From the NCBI RefSeq assembly GCF_963678635.1, contig NC_087071.1:11855088-11919087 (forward strand): a stretch of 64,000 bases of DNA. Reading direction: 5' to 3'. This document shows positions 20,801 to 30,100 of this stretch, in pieces. The notes below the pieces were generated by a model. It saw nothing but the letters and a program-made list of their open reading frames with translations. It was not told the origin of the DNA and made no database searches. Source of the DNA: Symsagittifera roscoffensis (taxonomy: Eukaryota > Xenacoelomorpha > Acoela > Convolutidae). Position 1 is the stretch's first letter; each line of letters begins with the position of its first letter. The position numbers and the translations under genes were made by a program.

Positions 20801-20966
20801 GACATAACCCTGACACCTTGATGGTTGCATAATTTTGCAATTTCAGGCAGGAACAAGAAGAAACTAGAAAGGGAAGAAGAGAAGTTGAAAATGCAGAATC
20901 GAGAATTATCCACTGTTAAAATGAAGAGTATGTTCGCAATTGGATTTACGTTCACAGCACTAATGG
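11700..20966 (+). CDS. TMCO1: TMCO1, exons 1-3 (3'-incomplete in window)
   Basis: Exons 11700-11876, 13894-14026 and 20847-20966 join in frame (phases 0 and 1) to 143 codons plus one base. TMCO1 is a small ER membrane protein of the EMC3/GET1/Oxa1-like superfamily, described as a Ca2+-load-activated channel and as a subunit of the multipass-protein translocon. Visible hallmarks are TM1 (about 23-48) with FISVCTALLSEG and LLVYRT, a basic coiled coil that opens KKLKAEVERQSKK and resumes KKKLEREEEKLK, and TM2 with VKMKSMFAIGFTFTALMG. These match the family almost residue for residue. Two oddities: a roughly 20-residue N-terminal extension before TM1, and a Gly/Ser-rich insertion of about 24 residues in the coiled coil. 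The last roughly 80 residues (TM3 region) are not found before 64000. Confidence 0.93.
12060..12128 (+). repeat. tRNA-like SINE head, family 1 copy 1
   Basis: ATGTGGTTAAGACAAGTAG, then GCGGCAGGTCTGAGTCC, then TTGTCTACGAGGTATTTA. It aligns along its full length with 13529-13596. The arrangement resembles a pol III tRNA promoter (box A near the start, box B near the GGTCTGAGTCC). Confidence 0.5.
12400..12535 (+). repeat. Intronic dispersed repeat (TTGACTCTTTTCCAA family), copy 1
   Basis: Shares GAGCTTTAATGCCATATA, a poly-T run, CGTTCGTTGACTCTTTTCCA and GGCAATGTTC with a copy at 12885-13015. A shorter relative lies at 20215-20310 (TTTGACACGTTTCCAACTGT). Confidence 0.5.
12885..13015 (+). repeat. 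Intronic dispersed repeat (TTGACTCTTTTCCAA family), copy 2
   Basis: Contains GAGCATTGAGGCCTTATA, a poly-T run, CGTTCATTGACTCTTTTCCA, and ACTGTTTGTTGGCCATGTT in the same order as copy 1. Confidence 0.5.
13529..13596 (+). repeat. tRNA-like SINE head, family 1 copy 2
   Basis: AAGTGGTTTAGATAAGTAG, then GAGCGGCAAATTTGAATTG and AATCCCGTTGTCTACGAGG. Roughly three quarters identical to 12060-12128 by eye. Probably two remnants of one tRNA-derived SINE family. Confidence 0.5.
13894..14026 (+). CDS. TMCO1: TMCO1 exon 2, with Gly/Ser-rich insertion
   Basis: Acceptor TGCTTTAG|GTT, donor GGAGGAG|gtaaaa, phase 0 in and 1 out. Residues 60-103: VERQSKKVER continues the coiled coil, then GDLGATSSSFLAGGSS and TPSAAQLNVVGGAGG form a low-complexity linker where typical TMCO1 has only a short Lys/Glu-rich stretch. 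The donor choice is forced by the frame of exon 3. Confidence 0.82.
14057..14127 (+). repeat. ~70-bp intronic direct repeat, copy 1
   Basis: GCAAGGGTATTGCAATCGGG, then TTTCCCGTAAACAACTTTG and TCCACAGGA. Roughly 85% identical by eye to 15191-15258, 1.1 kb downstream in the same intron. Confidence 0.65.
14880..14920 (+). repeat. GCGAAGCTC hairpin repeat, copy 2
   Basis: ATTGCAAGTGTTGCGAAGCT, CCGCTTGGCCTCTGTG. The hairpin core has one mismatch relative to the other copies. Confidence 0.55.
15191..15258 (+). repeat. ~70-bp intronic direct repeat, copy 2
   Basis: GCGATAGCAAGGGTATTGCA, then TTTCCCGTGAACAATTTTG and TCCACAGGA, matching 14057-14127. Confidence 0.65.
15316..15386 (+). repeat. tRNA-like segment with internal duplication
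   Basis: TTAGCCTGGTGGTAAAG is box-A-like and GGTTTGAAACTGCCC is box-B-like. AAGAATACGCCCAGG and AAGAATACGCCCATGG are a short internal duplication. Probably a SINE remnant. Confidence 0.35.
15520..15625 (+). repeat. 54-bp tandem duplication abutting the LINE
   Basis: Period 54: TTTAAAATTGGAAAATCCGG starts at 15520 and again at 15574. The second copy is cut by the LINE after CATTGGTTGT. The two copies are identical over the compared length, so the duplication is young. Its end coincides with the LINE target site. Confidence 0.85.
15616..15625 (+). repeat. Left target-site duplication of the LINE
   Basis: CATTGGTTGT immediately precedes the element and is repeated exactly at 19086-19095 after its 3' tail. 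Confidence 0.85.
15985..19044 (+). CDS. LINE ORF: APE-type endonuclease and reverse transcriptase with PHD-like zinc finger
   Basis: 1019 residues. Endonuclease (about 33-272): LNIGTL, catalytic Glu63 in CLQEVR, GDMNGH with Asp171/Asn173, SQLDLF with Asp238, and His265 in APQHKL, where many APE domains have SDH. Reverse transcriptase (about 480-760): GKTPGPSSITAEMLK, YRGIRLLEHPMKVFERVIESR, QRGFMPNRSATDAI, VFVDLEKAFDKVPR (motif A), GVHQGSVLSPLLF (motif B), and FADD at 713-716 (motif C, catalytic). Residues 769-812 form a C4HC3 finger (Cys769, 772, 783, 786, His791, Cys794, 809, 812). The C-terminal region has YLGDMLHPDG, LLYGAETW and RLRWFGH, seen in RTE-type proteins. It nicks the target and copies the element RNA there. 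The start is the first ATG in frame. Confidence 0.93.
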   Translation: MSYTTSSGPQSRAPLKWGEGAKNLTVFTSFVLGTLNIGTLKSKSIELCQLLSRRKVDICCLQEVRYRNEGTRYFGEGSERYKLLWKGNNEGTNGVGILVKDRLTENILSVERLSDRIICAKVIIESKIYNFVSVYAPQQGRLDIEKDLFYMALCDFLFKLPNKEEVVIAGDMNGHCGSDQINYESVLGRYGVGGRNPEGIRVLDLCLAHNLQIANTFFRKREQQHWTYASGDRRSQLDLFLCNRNVRRNITNFTTFPGECIAPQHKLCCAYFKVRCSKTKKAKGQITTIKSHKLKDAVHQSQLNEKLSEKLSPNISWKELQHAIVDSARTVCGVKSNKKQFNHDNWWWDEAMRETLKAKREAYKKFKASDTTANKLVYAELKKKAKREVSRAKANACQRWCADLNSKKGREKMFRLARCTATESHDVRGGKFIKNESGILLTDGTDVLERWREYFDSLSSKPAIGSMMDSLPIHGPIREITETEVGKAVMHSSDGKTPGPSSITAEMLKALDASNFSVLTSVLQSVIDSGKIPDEWCTSDTVTIYKGKGDPLLCGSYRGIRLLEHPMKVFERVIESRLRGIVSINDRQRGFMPNRSATDAIHLLRRLQEKFLAKKQKLYHVFVDLEKAFDKVPRYLIEWSLRRQFVPENLVKTVMSLYRNSVSCMRRGNQRSNQFQVNTGVHQGSVLSPLLFILIIEELTKECGDGIPWEILFADDLVLTSETFEGVLQKFAKWRTIFESNGMKVNMDKTKLMVTGEEGKTIKSGDYPCGVCSKGVGSNSMMCTSCRLWVHRRCSGLRASQRLSETFVCKVCQNPKSKATDSKITLADGEIEKVGQFKYLGDMLHPDGKVETAVRARINSFWLKFRELSRLLLDKNLPLVPRVLIYKSCLRPVLLYGAETWSMTDSNFKILRSTELKVLRWVIGTDLHMITSRSIYERCGIDHLDIYLRRSRLRWFGHTQRSVLLANALTNVCVPGPRSKGRPKKTWDKTIEEDLSLLGLKKEEAMDRDLWKALLSNPV
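19068..19085 (+). repeat. (TGA)6 3' tail of the LINE
   Basis: Six perfect TGA triplets directly before the right target-site duplication; this kind of tail replaces poly(A) in RTE elements. Confidence 0.85.
19086..19095 (+). repeat. Right target-site duplication of the LINE
   Basis: CATTGGTTGT, identical to 15616-15625. The following AATTT continues the unit seen intact at 15571-15576, confirming the pre-insertion sequence. Confidence 0.85.
19369..19434 (+). repeat. tRNA-like (SINE head-like) segment
   Basis: TCTGGCTTAGAGGTAAAGCA is a good box A region and GCGGTTTGAATCCGG a good box B, about 35 bases apart, followed by a T-run. This is the most tRNA-like of the set, but stem pairing is imperfect. 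Confidence 0.45.
19510..19596 (+). repeat. tRNA-like (SINE head-like) segment
   Basis: GTAGCTCGATGGTGCAGC is box-A-like and GGTAGTTCGATTCC is box-B-like. The intervening length is slightly long for a tRNA. Confidence 0.4.
19821..19862 (+). repeat. GCGAAGCTC-GCTTCGC hairpin repeat, copy 3
   Basis: GTATCGCAAGCAGTGCGAAG, CTCAGCTTCGCCTGTGTC; the hairpin core GCGAAGCTCAGCTTCGC is perfect. Confidence 0.6.
20215..20310 (+). repeat. Intronic dispersed repeat (TTTCCAACTGT family), copy 3
   Basis: TTTTTTTGGTTTCCTTC, TTTGACACGTTTCCAACTGT, CTGTTCGCCGTGTTCC parallel the copies in intron 1, but more diverged. Confidence 0.4.
20847..20966 (+). CDS. TMCO1: TMCO1 exon 3
   Basis: Acceptor AATTTCAG|GCA, donor CTAATGG|gtaggt, phase 1 in and 1 out. 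Residues 105-143 encode RNKKKLEREEEKLK (coiled coil), NRELSTVKMKS and the second membrane segment MFAIGFTFTALM, the most conserved part of TMCO1. No continuation exon is found in the remaining 43 kb of the window. Confidence 0.93.
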
Positions 20967-21354
20967 GTAGGTCCAAATATAATTTTTTCCTAGATATATT
21001 ACCCAGATAATATTACCCGCTAAAAGGAAACGTGTTTATGGCGTTTAAGAAAGGGTATGATAATGTTGCTATTATCTTGGGGTTATTGCTATGTTGTTAG
21101 GAGTAAATTCTCATTTATCCCAGTCTTTTTCTCGGTTCGTTCAAAAGATTCTGTTTTCCGCAATGTAAATTGCAATTCTGTGCTTCAGCTAAAGAGTAGA
21201 TATTTCTTAGCTCCGTAATATGGTGATAATGTTTTTCAACCAATCAGGGTTTTTTCAGGGGCTTTTATTTATGACACTTTTTAAAAAAATTTTTTTGTCA
21301 AAATGAACCCTAGGTTCCTGTTGCTCTGCAGCTTTTGAGAAAACTAAAAGCTCC
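20967..21354 (+). other. TMCO1 intron 3, unique leading part
   Basis: About 390 bp of AT-rich unique sequence between the exon 3 donor and the first satellite monomer. I checked it for the next TMCO1 exon and found none. Confidence 0.6.
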
Positions 21355-23877
21355 ATGATTAGTGCCAAAGGCGTGTTAAATTTCTTTAGTTTTGTTTTAT
21401 AAGCTCTCGTCACAGATATGCATGGGCCTTATCTGCCTCTACTTGAGCAGATGAAAATACTCGCAGATAGAAAACTTGTTGCGTCATGCGATTTGTGCCA
21501 AAGGCGTGTTACCTTTCATTAGTTTTGTTTTTTAAGCTCTCGTCATGGATATGCATTTGTGAATTATCTGCCTCTACTTGAGCAGATGAAATTACTCGTA
21601 GATAGGAAACTTGTTGCGTCATGCGATTAGTGTCAAAAACGTGATACCTTTCATTAATTTTGTTTTACAAGCTCTCGCCACTGATATGCATGTGTGCATT
21701 ATCTGGCATTAATTTGAGCTGATGCTAATACTCGCAGATAGGAAACTGTTGCGTCATGCGATTAGTGCCAAAGGCGTGTTACATTCCTTCAATTTTGTTT
21801 TATAAGCTTTCGCCACGGATATGTATATGTGCAATATCTGCCCTTAACTTGCAGATAAAAATACTCGCAGATAGGAAAAATGTTGCGTGATGCGATAAGT
21901 CCCAAAGGCGTGTTACATTTCATTATTTTTGTTTTACAAGTTCTCGTCAAGATATGCATGTTTGCAGTATCTGCCGTTACTTGAGCTGATATTAAAACGC
22001 GCAAATAGGAAACTTGTCGCTTCTTGCGATTAGTGCCAAAGGCATGTTAGATTTCATTAATTTTGTTTTATAAGCTCTCGCCACAGATATGCATATGTGC
22101 CTTATCTGCTTCTACTTGAGCAGATGAAATTACTCGCAGATAGAAAACTTGTTGCGTCATGCGATTTGTGCCAAAGGCGTGTTACCTTTCATTAATTTTG
22201 TTTTATAAGCTCTCGCCACAGATATGCATATGTGCCTTATCTGCTTCTACTTGAGCAGATGAAATTACTCGCAGATAGAAAACTTGTTGCGTCATGCGAT
22301 TTGTGCCAAAGGCGTGTTACATTCCTTCAATTTTGTTTTATAAGCTTTCGCCACGGATATGTATATGTGCAATATCTGCCCTTAACTTGCAGATAAAAAT
22401 ACTCGCAGATAGGAAAAATGTTGCGTGATGCGATAAGTCCCAAAGGCGTGTTACATTTCATTATTTTTGTTTTACAAGTTCTCGTCAAGATATGCATGTT
22501 TTCAGTATCTGCCGTTACTTGAGCTGATATTAAAACGCGCAAATAGGAAACTTGTCGCTTCTTGCGATTAGTGCCAAAGGCGTGTTACATTTCTTTAGTT
22601 TTGTTTTATAAGCTCTCGTCACAGATATGCATGGGCCTTATCTGCGTCTACTTGAGCAGATGAAATTACTCGCAGATAGGAAACTTGTTGCGTCATGCGA
22701 TTTGTGCCAAAGGCGTGTTACCTTTCGTTAGTTTTGTTTTTTAAGCTCTCGTCATGGATATGCATTTGTGAATTATCTGCCTCTACTTGAGCTGATAAAA
22801 TTACTCGCAGATAGGAAAATTCTTGCGTCATGCGATTAGTGCCAAAGGCATGTTACATTTCATTATTTTTGTTTTATAAGCTCTTGCCACAGATATGCAT
22901 GTGTGCATTATCTGCCATTAATTTGAGCTGATGCTAATACTCGCAGATAGGAAACTGTTGCGTCATGCGATTAGTGCCAAAGGCATGTAACTTTTCATTA
23001 GTTTGTTTTATAAGTTCTCGCCACGGATATGCATATGTGCATTATCTGCCTCTACTTGAGCTGATAAAATTACTCGCAGATAGGAAAATTCTTGCGTCAT
23101 GCGATTAGTGCCAAAGGCATGTTACATTTCATTATTTTTGTTTTATAAGCTCTCGCCACAGATATGCATATGTGCCTTATCTGCTTCTACTTGAGCAGAT
23201 GAAATTACTCGCAGATAGAAAACTTGTTGCGTCATGCGATTTGTGCCAAAGGCGTGTTACCTTTCATTAATTTTGTTTTATAAGCTCTCCCGACGGATAT
23301 TTTTGTGCAATAACTGCCTTTCCCCTGGGCCGATACTAATATTCGCAGATAGGAAATAGTTGCGTCGTGCGATTAGTGCCGAAGGCATGTCACTTTTCTT
23401 TATTTTTGTTTTATAAGCTCTCGCTAGGGATATGCATATGTGCAATATCTGCCTCTACTTGAGCTGATAAAAATACTCGTAGATAGGAAACTTCTTGCGT
23501 CATGCAAATAGTGCCAAAGGCGTGTTACTTTTCTTTAATTTTGTTATACAAGCTCTCGCCATAGATATGCATGTGTGCATTATCTGCCATAACTTGAGCT
23601 GATTTTAATACGCGCAGAAAGGAAACTTGTTGCAACATGCGATTCGTGCCAAAGGCGTGTTACATTCCTTCAGTTTTGTTTTTTAAGCTTTCGCCACGGA
23701 TATGTATATGTGCAATATCTGCCCTTAACTTGCAGATAAAAATACTCGCAGATAGGAAAAATGTTGCGTGATGCGATAAGTCCCAAAGGCGTGTTACATT
23801 TCATTATTTTTGTTTTACAAGTTCTCGTCAAGATATGCATGTTTGCAGTGTCTGCCGTTACTTGAGCTGATATTAAA
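21355..23877 (+). repeat. 135-bp satellite array, diverged left edge
   Basis: Monomers of about 135 bp in direct orientation, clearly related to the main array but with many private substitutions (CCTTATCTGC, TTTGTGAATTATCTG, AAAATGTTGCGTGATGCG) and indels. A two-monomer block at about 21770-22030 recurs 538 bp later and again at about 23640-23877. The greater divergence is what is expected at the edge of a tandem array, where exchange is rarer. Confidence 0.9.
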
Positions 23878-24186
23878 TTTTTCGTGTTGGAGAAAAGAAT
23901 TTAACATTTTTTGTTCTCACAAAAATGAGCAGTTTATTTTGCTTCAAAGCTGTTTTAATGCCGGTAGCAGTTCGAAGTTAATTGAGAAAACAAAGCTTGA
24001 AGTTGCAATTAAAAAGAGCGTTCATCGGATATCATTTTCCCATCTTTTAGCTCTTGGTCATAGCTTTGGATTGCTAAGCAAAAAAAAGAACTGATTAGCG
24101 AATATGAATTAGCCGCAGAATACCTTTTTGCGTTTAAACCATTGCGATGATGGAACGCACAGTTCACTCCCAATTTACTCCCAACG
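23878..24186. other. 309-bp unique island in the satellite
   Basis: Satellite similarity stops after GATATTAAA and resumes at TTACTCGCAGATAGG. The island has no recognisable domain, inverted ends or tail. A frame of 94 codons (23810-24094) runs across the left junction and is probably chance. It could be a decayed insertion or original intron DNA captured in the array. Confidence 0.7.
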
Positions 24187-27100
24187 TTACTCGCAGATAG
24201 GAAACTTGTTGCGTCATGTCGTTATTGCCAAAGGCGTGTTACATTTCATTAGTTTTGTTTCAGAAGCTCTCCCAACTGATATGCATGTGTGCATTATCTG
24301 CCTTTACTTGAGCTGATAAAATGACTCGCAGATAGGAAACTTCTTGCGTCATGCGATTAGTGCCAAAGGCGTGTTACATTTCATTAGTTTTTGTCTTACA
24401 AGCTCTCGCAACTGATATGCATGTGTGCAATATCTGCCATTTACTTGAGCTGATACTAATACTCGCAGATAGGAAACTGTTGCGTCATGCGATTAGTGCC
24501 AAAGGCGTGTTACATTTCATTAGTTTTGTTTTACAAGCTCTCGCAACTGATATGCATGTGTGCAATATCTGCCATTTACTTGAGCTGATACTAATACTCG
24601 CAGATAGGAAACTGTTGCGTCATGCGATTTGTGCCAAAGGCGTGTAACATTTCATCAGTTTTGTTTAACAAGCTCTCGCAACTGATATGCATGTGTGCAT
24701 TATCTGCCTTCACTTGAGATGATAAACTTACTCGCAGATAGGAAACTTCTTGCGTCATGTCGTTATTGCCAAAGGTGTGTTACATTTCATTAGTTTTGTT
24801 TCAGAAGCTCTCCCAACTGATATGCATGTGTGCATTATCTGCCTTTACTTGAGCTGATACTACTACTCGCAGATAGGAAACTGGTGCGTCATGCGATTAG
24901 TGCCAAAGGCGTGTAACATTTCATTAGTTTTGTTTTATAAGCTCTCGCCACGGATATGCATTTGTGCAATATCTGCCATTAACTTGAGCTGATACTAATA
25001 CTCGCAGTTATGAAACTGTTGCGTCATGCGATTAGTGCCAAAGGCGTGTAACGTTTCATTAGATTTGTTTTAAAAGCTCTTGGCACGGATATGCATTTCT
25101 GCAATATCTGCCATTAACTTGAGCTGATACTAATACTCGCAGATAGGAAACTGTTGCGTCATGCGAATAGTGCCAAAGGCGTGTAACATTTCATTAGTTT
25201 TGTTTCGTAAGCTCTCGCCACGGATCTGCATATGTGCATTATCTGCCTCTATTTGAGCTGATATAATTACTCGCAGATAGGAAACTGGTGCGTCATGCGA
25301 TTAGTGCCAAAGGCGTGTAACATTTCATTAGTTTTGTTTTATAAGCTCTCGCCACGGATATGCATTTGTGCAATATCTGCCATTAACTTGAGCTGATACT
25401 AATACTCGCAGTTATGAAACTGTTGCGTCATGCGATTAGTGCCAAAGGCGTGTAACATTTCATTAATTTTGTTTTAAAAGCTCTCGGCACGGATATGCAT
25501 TTGTGCAATATCTGCCATTAACTTGAGCTGATACTAATACTCGCAGATAGGAAACTGTTGCGTCATGCGATTAGTGCCAAAGGCGTGTAACATTTCATCA
25601 GTTTTGTTTAACAAGCTCTCGCAACTGATATGCATGTGTGCATTATCTGCCTTTACTTGAGATGATAAACTTACTCGCAGATAGGAAACTTCTTGCGTCA
25701 TGTCGTTATTGCCAAAGGCGTGTAACATTTCATTAATTTTGTTTTAAAAGCTCTCGGCACGGATATGCATTTGTGCAATATCTGCCATTAACTTGAGCTG
25801 ATACTAATACTGCAGATAGGAAACTGTTGCGTCATGCGATTAGTGCCAAAGGCGTGTAACATTTCTTCAGTTTTGTTTAACAAGCTCTCGCAACTGATAT
25901 GCATGTGTGCAATATCTGCCATTTACTTGAGCTGATACTAATACTCGCAGATAGGAAACTGTTGCGTCATGTGATTAGTGCCAAAGGCGTGTTACATTTC
26001 ATTAGTTTTGTTTTACAAGCTCTCGCAACTGATATGCATGTGTGCAATATCTGCCATTTACTTGAGCTGATACTAATACTCGCAGATAGGAAACTGTTGC
26101 GTCATGCGATTAGTGCCAAAGGCGTGTAACATTTCATCACTTTTGTTTAACAGGCTCTCGCAACTGATATGCATGTGTGCATTATCTGCCTTTACTTGAG
26201 ATGATAAACTTACTCGCAGATAGGAAACTTCTTGCGTCATGTCGTTATTGCCAAAGGCGTGTTACATTTCATTAGTTTTGTTTCAGAAGCTCTCCCAACT
26301 GATATGCATGTGTGCATTATCTGCCTTTACTTGAGCTGATACTAATACTCGCAGATAGGAAACTGGTGCATCATGCGATTAGTGCCAAAGGCGTGTAACA
26401 TTTCATTAGTTTTGTTTTATAAGCTCTCGCCACGGATATGCATTTGTGCAATATCTGCCATTAACTTGAGCTGATACTAATACTCGCAGATAGGAAACTG
26501 TTGCGTCATGCGATTAGTGCCAAAGGCGGGTAACATTTCATCAGTTTTGTTTAACAAGCTCTCGCAACTGATATGCATGTGTGCATTATCTGCCTTTACT
26601 TGAGATGATAAACTTACTCGCAGATAGGAAACTTCTTGCGTCATGTCGTTATTGCCAAAGGCGTGTAACATTTCATTAATTTTGTTTTAAAAGCTCTCGG
26701 CACGGATATGCATTTGTGCAATATCTGCCATTTATTTGAGCTGATACTAATACTCGCAGATAGGAAACTGTTGCGTCATGCGATTAGTGCCAAAGGCGTG
26801 TTACGTTTCATTAGTTTTGTTTTACAAGCTCTCGCAACTGATATGCATGTGTGCAATATCTGCCATTTACTTGAGCTGATACTAATACTCGCAGATAGGA
26901 AACTGTTGCGTCATGCGATTAGTGCTAAAGGCGTGTAACATTTCATCAGTTTTGTTTAACAAGCTCTCGCAACTGATATGCATGTGTGCAATATCTGCCA
27001 TTTACTTGAGCTGATACTAATACTCGCAGATAGGAAACTGTTGCGTCATGCGATTAGTGCCAAAGGCGTGTAACTTTTCATCAGTTTTGTTTAACAAGCT

Positions 27101-30100
27101 CTCGCAACTGATATGCATGTGTGCAATATCTGCCATTTACTTGAGCTGATACTAATACTCGCAGATAGGAAACTGTTGCGTCATGCGATTAGTGCCAAAG
27201 GCGTGTTACATTTCATTAGTTTTGTTTTACAAGCTCTCGCAACTGATATGCATGTGTGCAATATCTGCCATTTACTTGAGCTGATACTAATACTCGCAGA
27301 TAGGAAACTGTTGCGTCATGCGATTAGTGCCAAAGACGTGTTACTTTTCATCAGTTTTGTTTAACAAGCTCTCGCAACTGATATGCATGTGTGCAATATC
27401 TGCCATTTACTTGAGCTGATACTAATACTCGCAGATAGGAAACTGTTGCGTCATGCGATTAGTGCCAAAGGCGTGTACCATTTCATCAGTTTTGTTTAAC
27501 AAACTCTAGCAACTGATATGCATGTGTGCATTATCTGCCTTTACTTGAGATGATAAACTTACTCGCAGATAGGAAACTTCTTGCGTCATGTCGTTATTGC
27601 CAAAGGCGTGTTACATTTCATTAGTTTTGTTTCAGAAGCTCTCCCAACTGATATGCATGTGTGCATTATCTGCCTTTACTTGAGCTGATACTAATACTCG
27701 CAGATAGGAAACTGGTGCGTCATGCGATTAGTGCCAAAGGCGTGTAACATTTCATTAGTTTTGTTTTATTTGCTCTCGCCACGGATATGCATTTGTGCAA
27801 TATCTGCCATCAACTTGAGCTGATACTAATACTCGCAGTTATGAAACTGATGCGTCATGCGATTAGTGCCAAAGGCGTGTAACATTTCATTAGTTTTGTT
27901 TTAAAAGCTCTCGGCACGGATATGCATTTGTGCAATATTTGCCATTAACTTGAGCTGATACTAATACTCGCAGATAGGAAACTGTTGTGTCATGCGAATA
28001 GTGCCAAAGGCGTGTAACATTTCATTAGTTTTGTTTCGTAAGCTCTCGCCACGGATCTGCATATGTGCATTAGCTGCCTCTACTTGAGCTGATATAATTA
28101 CTCGCAGATAGGAAACTGGTGCGTCATGCGATTAGTGCCAAAGGCGTGTAACATTTCATTAGTTTTGTTTTATAAGCTCTCGCCACGGATATGCATTTGT
28201 GCAATATCTGCCATTAACTTGAGCTGATACTAATACTCGCAGTTATGAAACTGTTGCGTCATGCGGTTAGTGCCAAAGGCGTGTAACATTTCATTAATCT
28301 TGTTTTAAAAGCTCTCGGCACGGATATGCTTTTGTGCAATATCTGCCATTAACTTGAGCTGATACTAATACTCGCAGATAGGAAACTGGTTCGTCATGCG
28401 ATTAGTGCCAAAGGCGTGTAACATTTCATTAGTTTTGTTTTATAAGCTCTCGCCACGGATATGCATTTGTGCAATATCTGCCATTAACTTGAGCTGATAC
28501 TAATACTCGCAGTTATGAAACTGTTGCGTCATGCGATTAGTGCCAAAGGCGTGTAACATTTCATTAATCTTGTTTTAAAAGCTCTCGGCACGGATATGCA
28601 TTTGTGCAATATCTGCCATTAACTTGAGCTGATACTAATACTCGCAGATAGGAAACTGTTGCGTCATGCGATTAGTGCCAAAGGCGTGTAACATTTCATC
28701 AGTTTTGTTTAACAAGCTCTATCAACTGATATGCATGTGTGCATTATCTGCCTTTACTTGAGATGATAAACTTACTCGCAGATAGGAAACTTCTTGCGTC
28801 ATGTCGTTATTGCCAAAGGCGTGTTACATTTCATTAGTTTTGTTTCAGAAGCTCTCCCAACTGATATGCATGTGTGCATTATCTGCCTTTACTTGAGCTG
28901 ATACTAATACTCGCAGATAGGAAACTGGTGCGTCATGCGATTAGTGCCAAAGGCGTGTAACATTTCATTAGTTTTGTTTTATATGCTCTCGCCACGGATA
29001 TGCATTTGTGCAATATCTGCCATCAACTTGAGCTGATACTAATACTCGCAGTTATGAAACTGTTGCGTCATGCGATTAGTGCCAAAGGCGTGTAACATTT
29101 CATTAGTTTTGTTTTAAAAGCTCTCGGCACGGATATGCATTTGTGCAATATCTGCCATTAACTTGAGCTGATACTAATACTCGCAGATAGGAAACTGTTG
29201 TGTCATGCGAATAGTGCCAAAGGCGTGTAACATTTCATTAGTTTTGTTTCGTAAGCTCTCGCCACGGATCTGCATATGTGCATTAGCTGCCTCTACTTGA
29301 GCTGATATAATTACTCGCAGATAGGAAACTGGTGCGTCATGCGATTAGTGCCAAAGGCGTGTAACATTTCATTAGTTTTGTTTTATAAGCTCTCGGCACG
29401 GATATGCATTTGTGCAATATCTGCCATTAACTTGAGCTGATACTAATACTTGCAGATAGGAAACTGGTGCGTCATGCGATTAGTGCCAAAGGCGTGTAAC
29501 ATTTCATTAGTTTTGTTTTATATGCTCTCGCCACAGATATGCATTTGTGCAATATCTGCCATCAACTTGAGCTGATACTAATACTCGCAGTTATGAAACT
29601 GTTGCGTCATGCGATTAGTGCCAAAGGCGTGTAACATTTCATTAGTTTTGTTTCAAAAGCTCTCGGCACGGATATGCATTTGTGCAATATCTGCCATTAA
29701 CTTGAGCTGATACTAATACTCGCAGATAGGAAACTGTTGTGTCATGCGAATAGTGCCAAAGGCGTGTAACATTTCATGAGTTTTGTTTCGTAAGCTCTCG
29801 CCACGGATCTGCAGATGTGCATTATCTGCCTCTACTTGAGCTGATATTATTACTCGCAGATAGGAAACTGGTGCGTCATGCGATTAGTGCCAAAGGCGTG
29901 TAACATTTCATTAGTTTTGTTTTATAAGCTCTCGCCACGGATATGCATTTGTGCAATATCTGCCATTAACTTGAGCTGATACTAATACTCGCAGTTATGA
30001 AACTGTTGCGTCATGCGATTAGTGCCAAAGGCGTGTAACATTTCATTAATCTTGTTTTAAAAGCTCTCGGCACGGATATGCATTTGTGCAATATCTGCCA

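Larger units (their letters stand above)
19096..20846 (+). other. TMCO1 intron 2, downstream part
   Basis: Non-coding. Holds tRNA-like segments at 19369-19434 and 19510-19596, a GCGAAGCTC hairpin repeat at 19821-19862, and a fragment of the TTTCCAACTGT repeat near 20215-20310. No further exon is seen. Confidence 0.65.
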
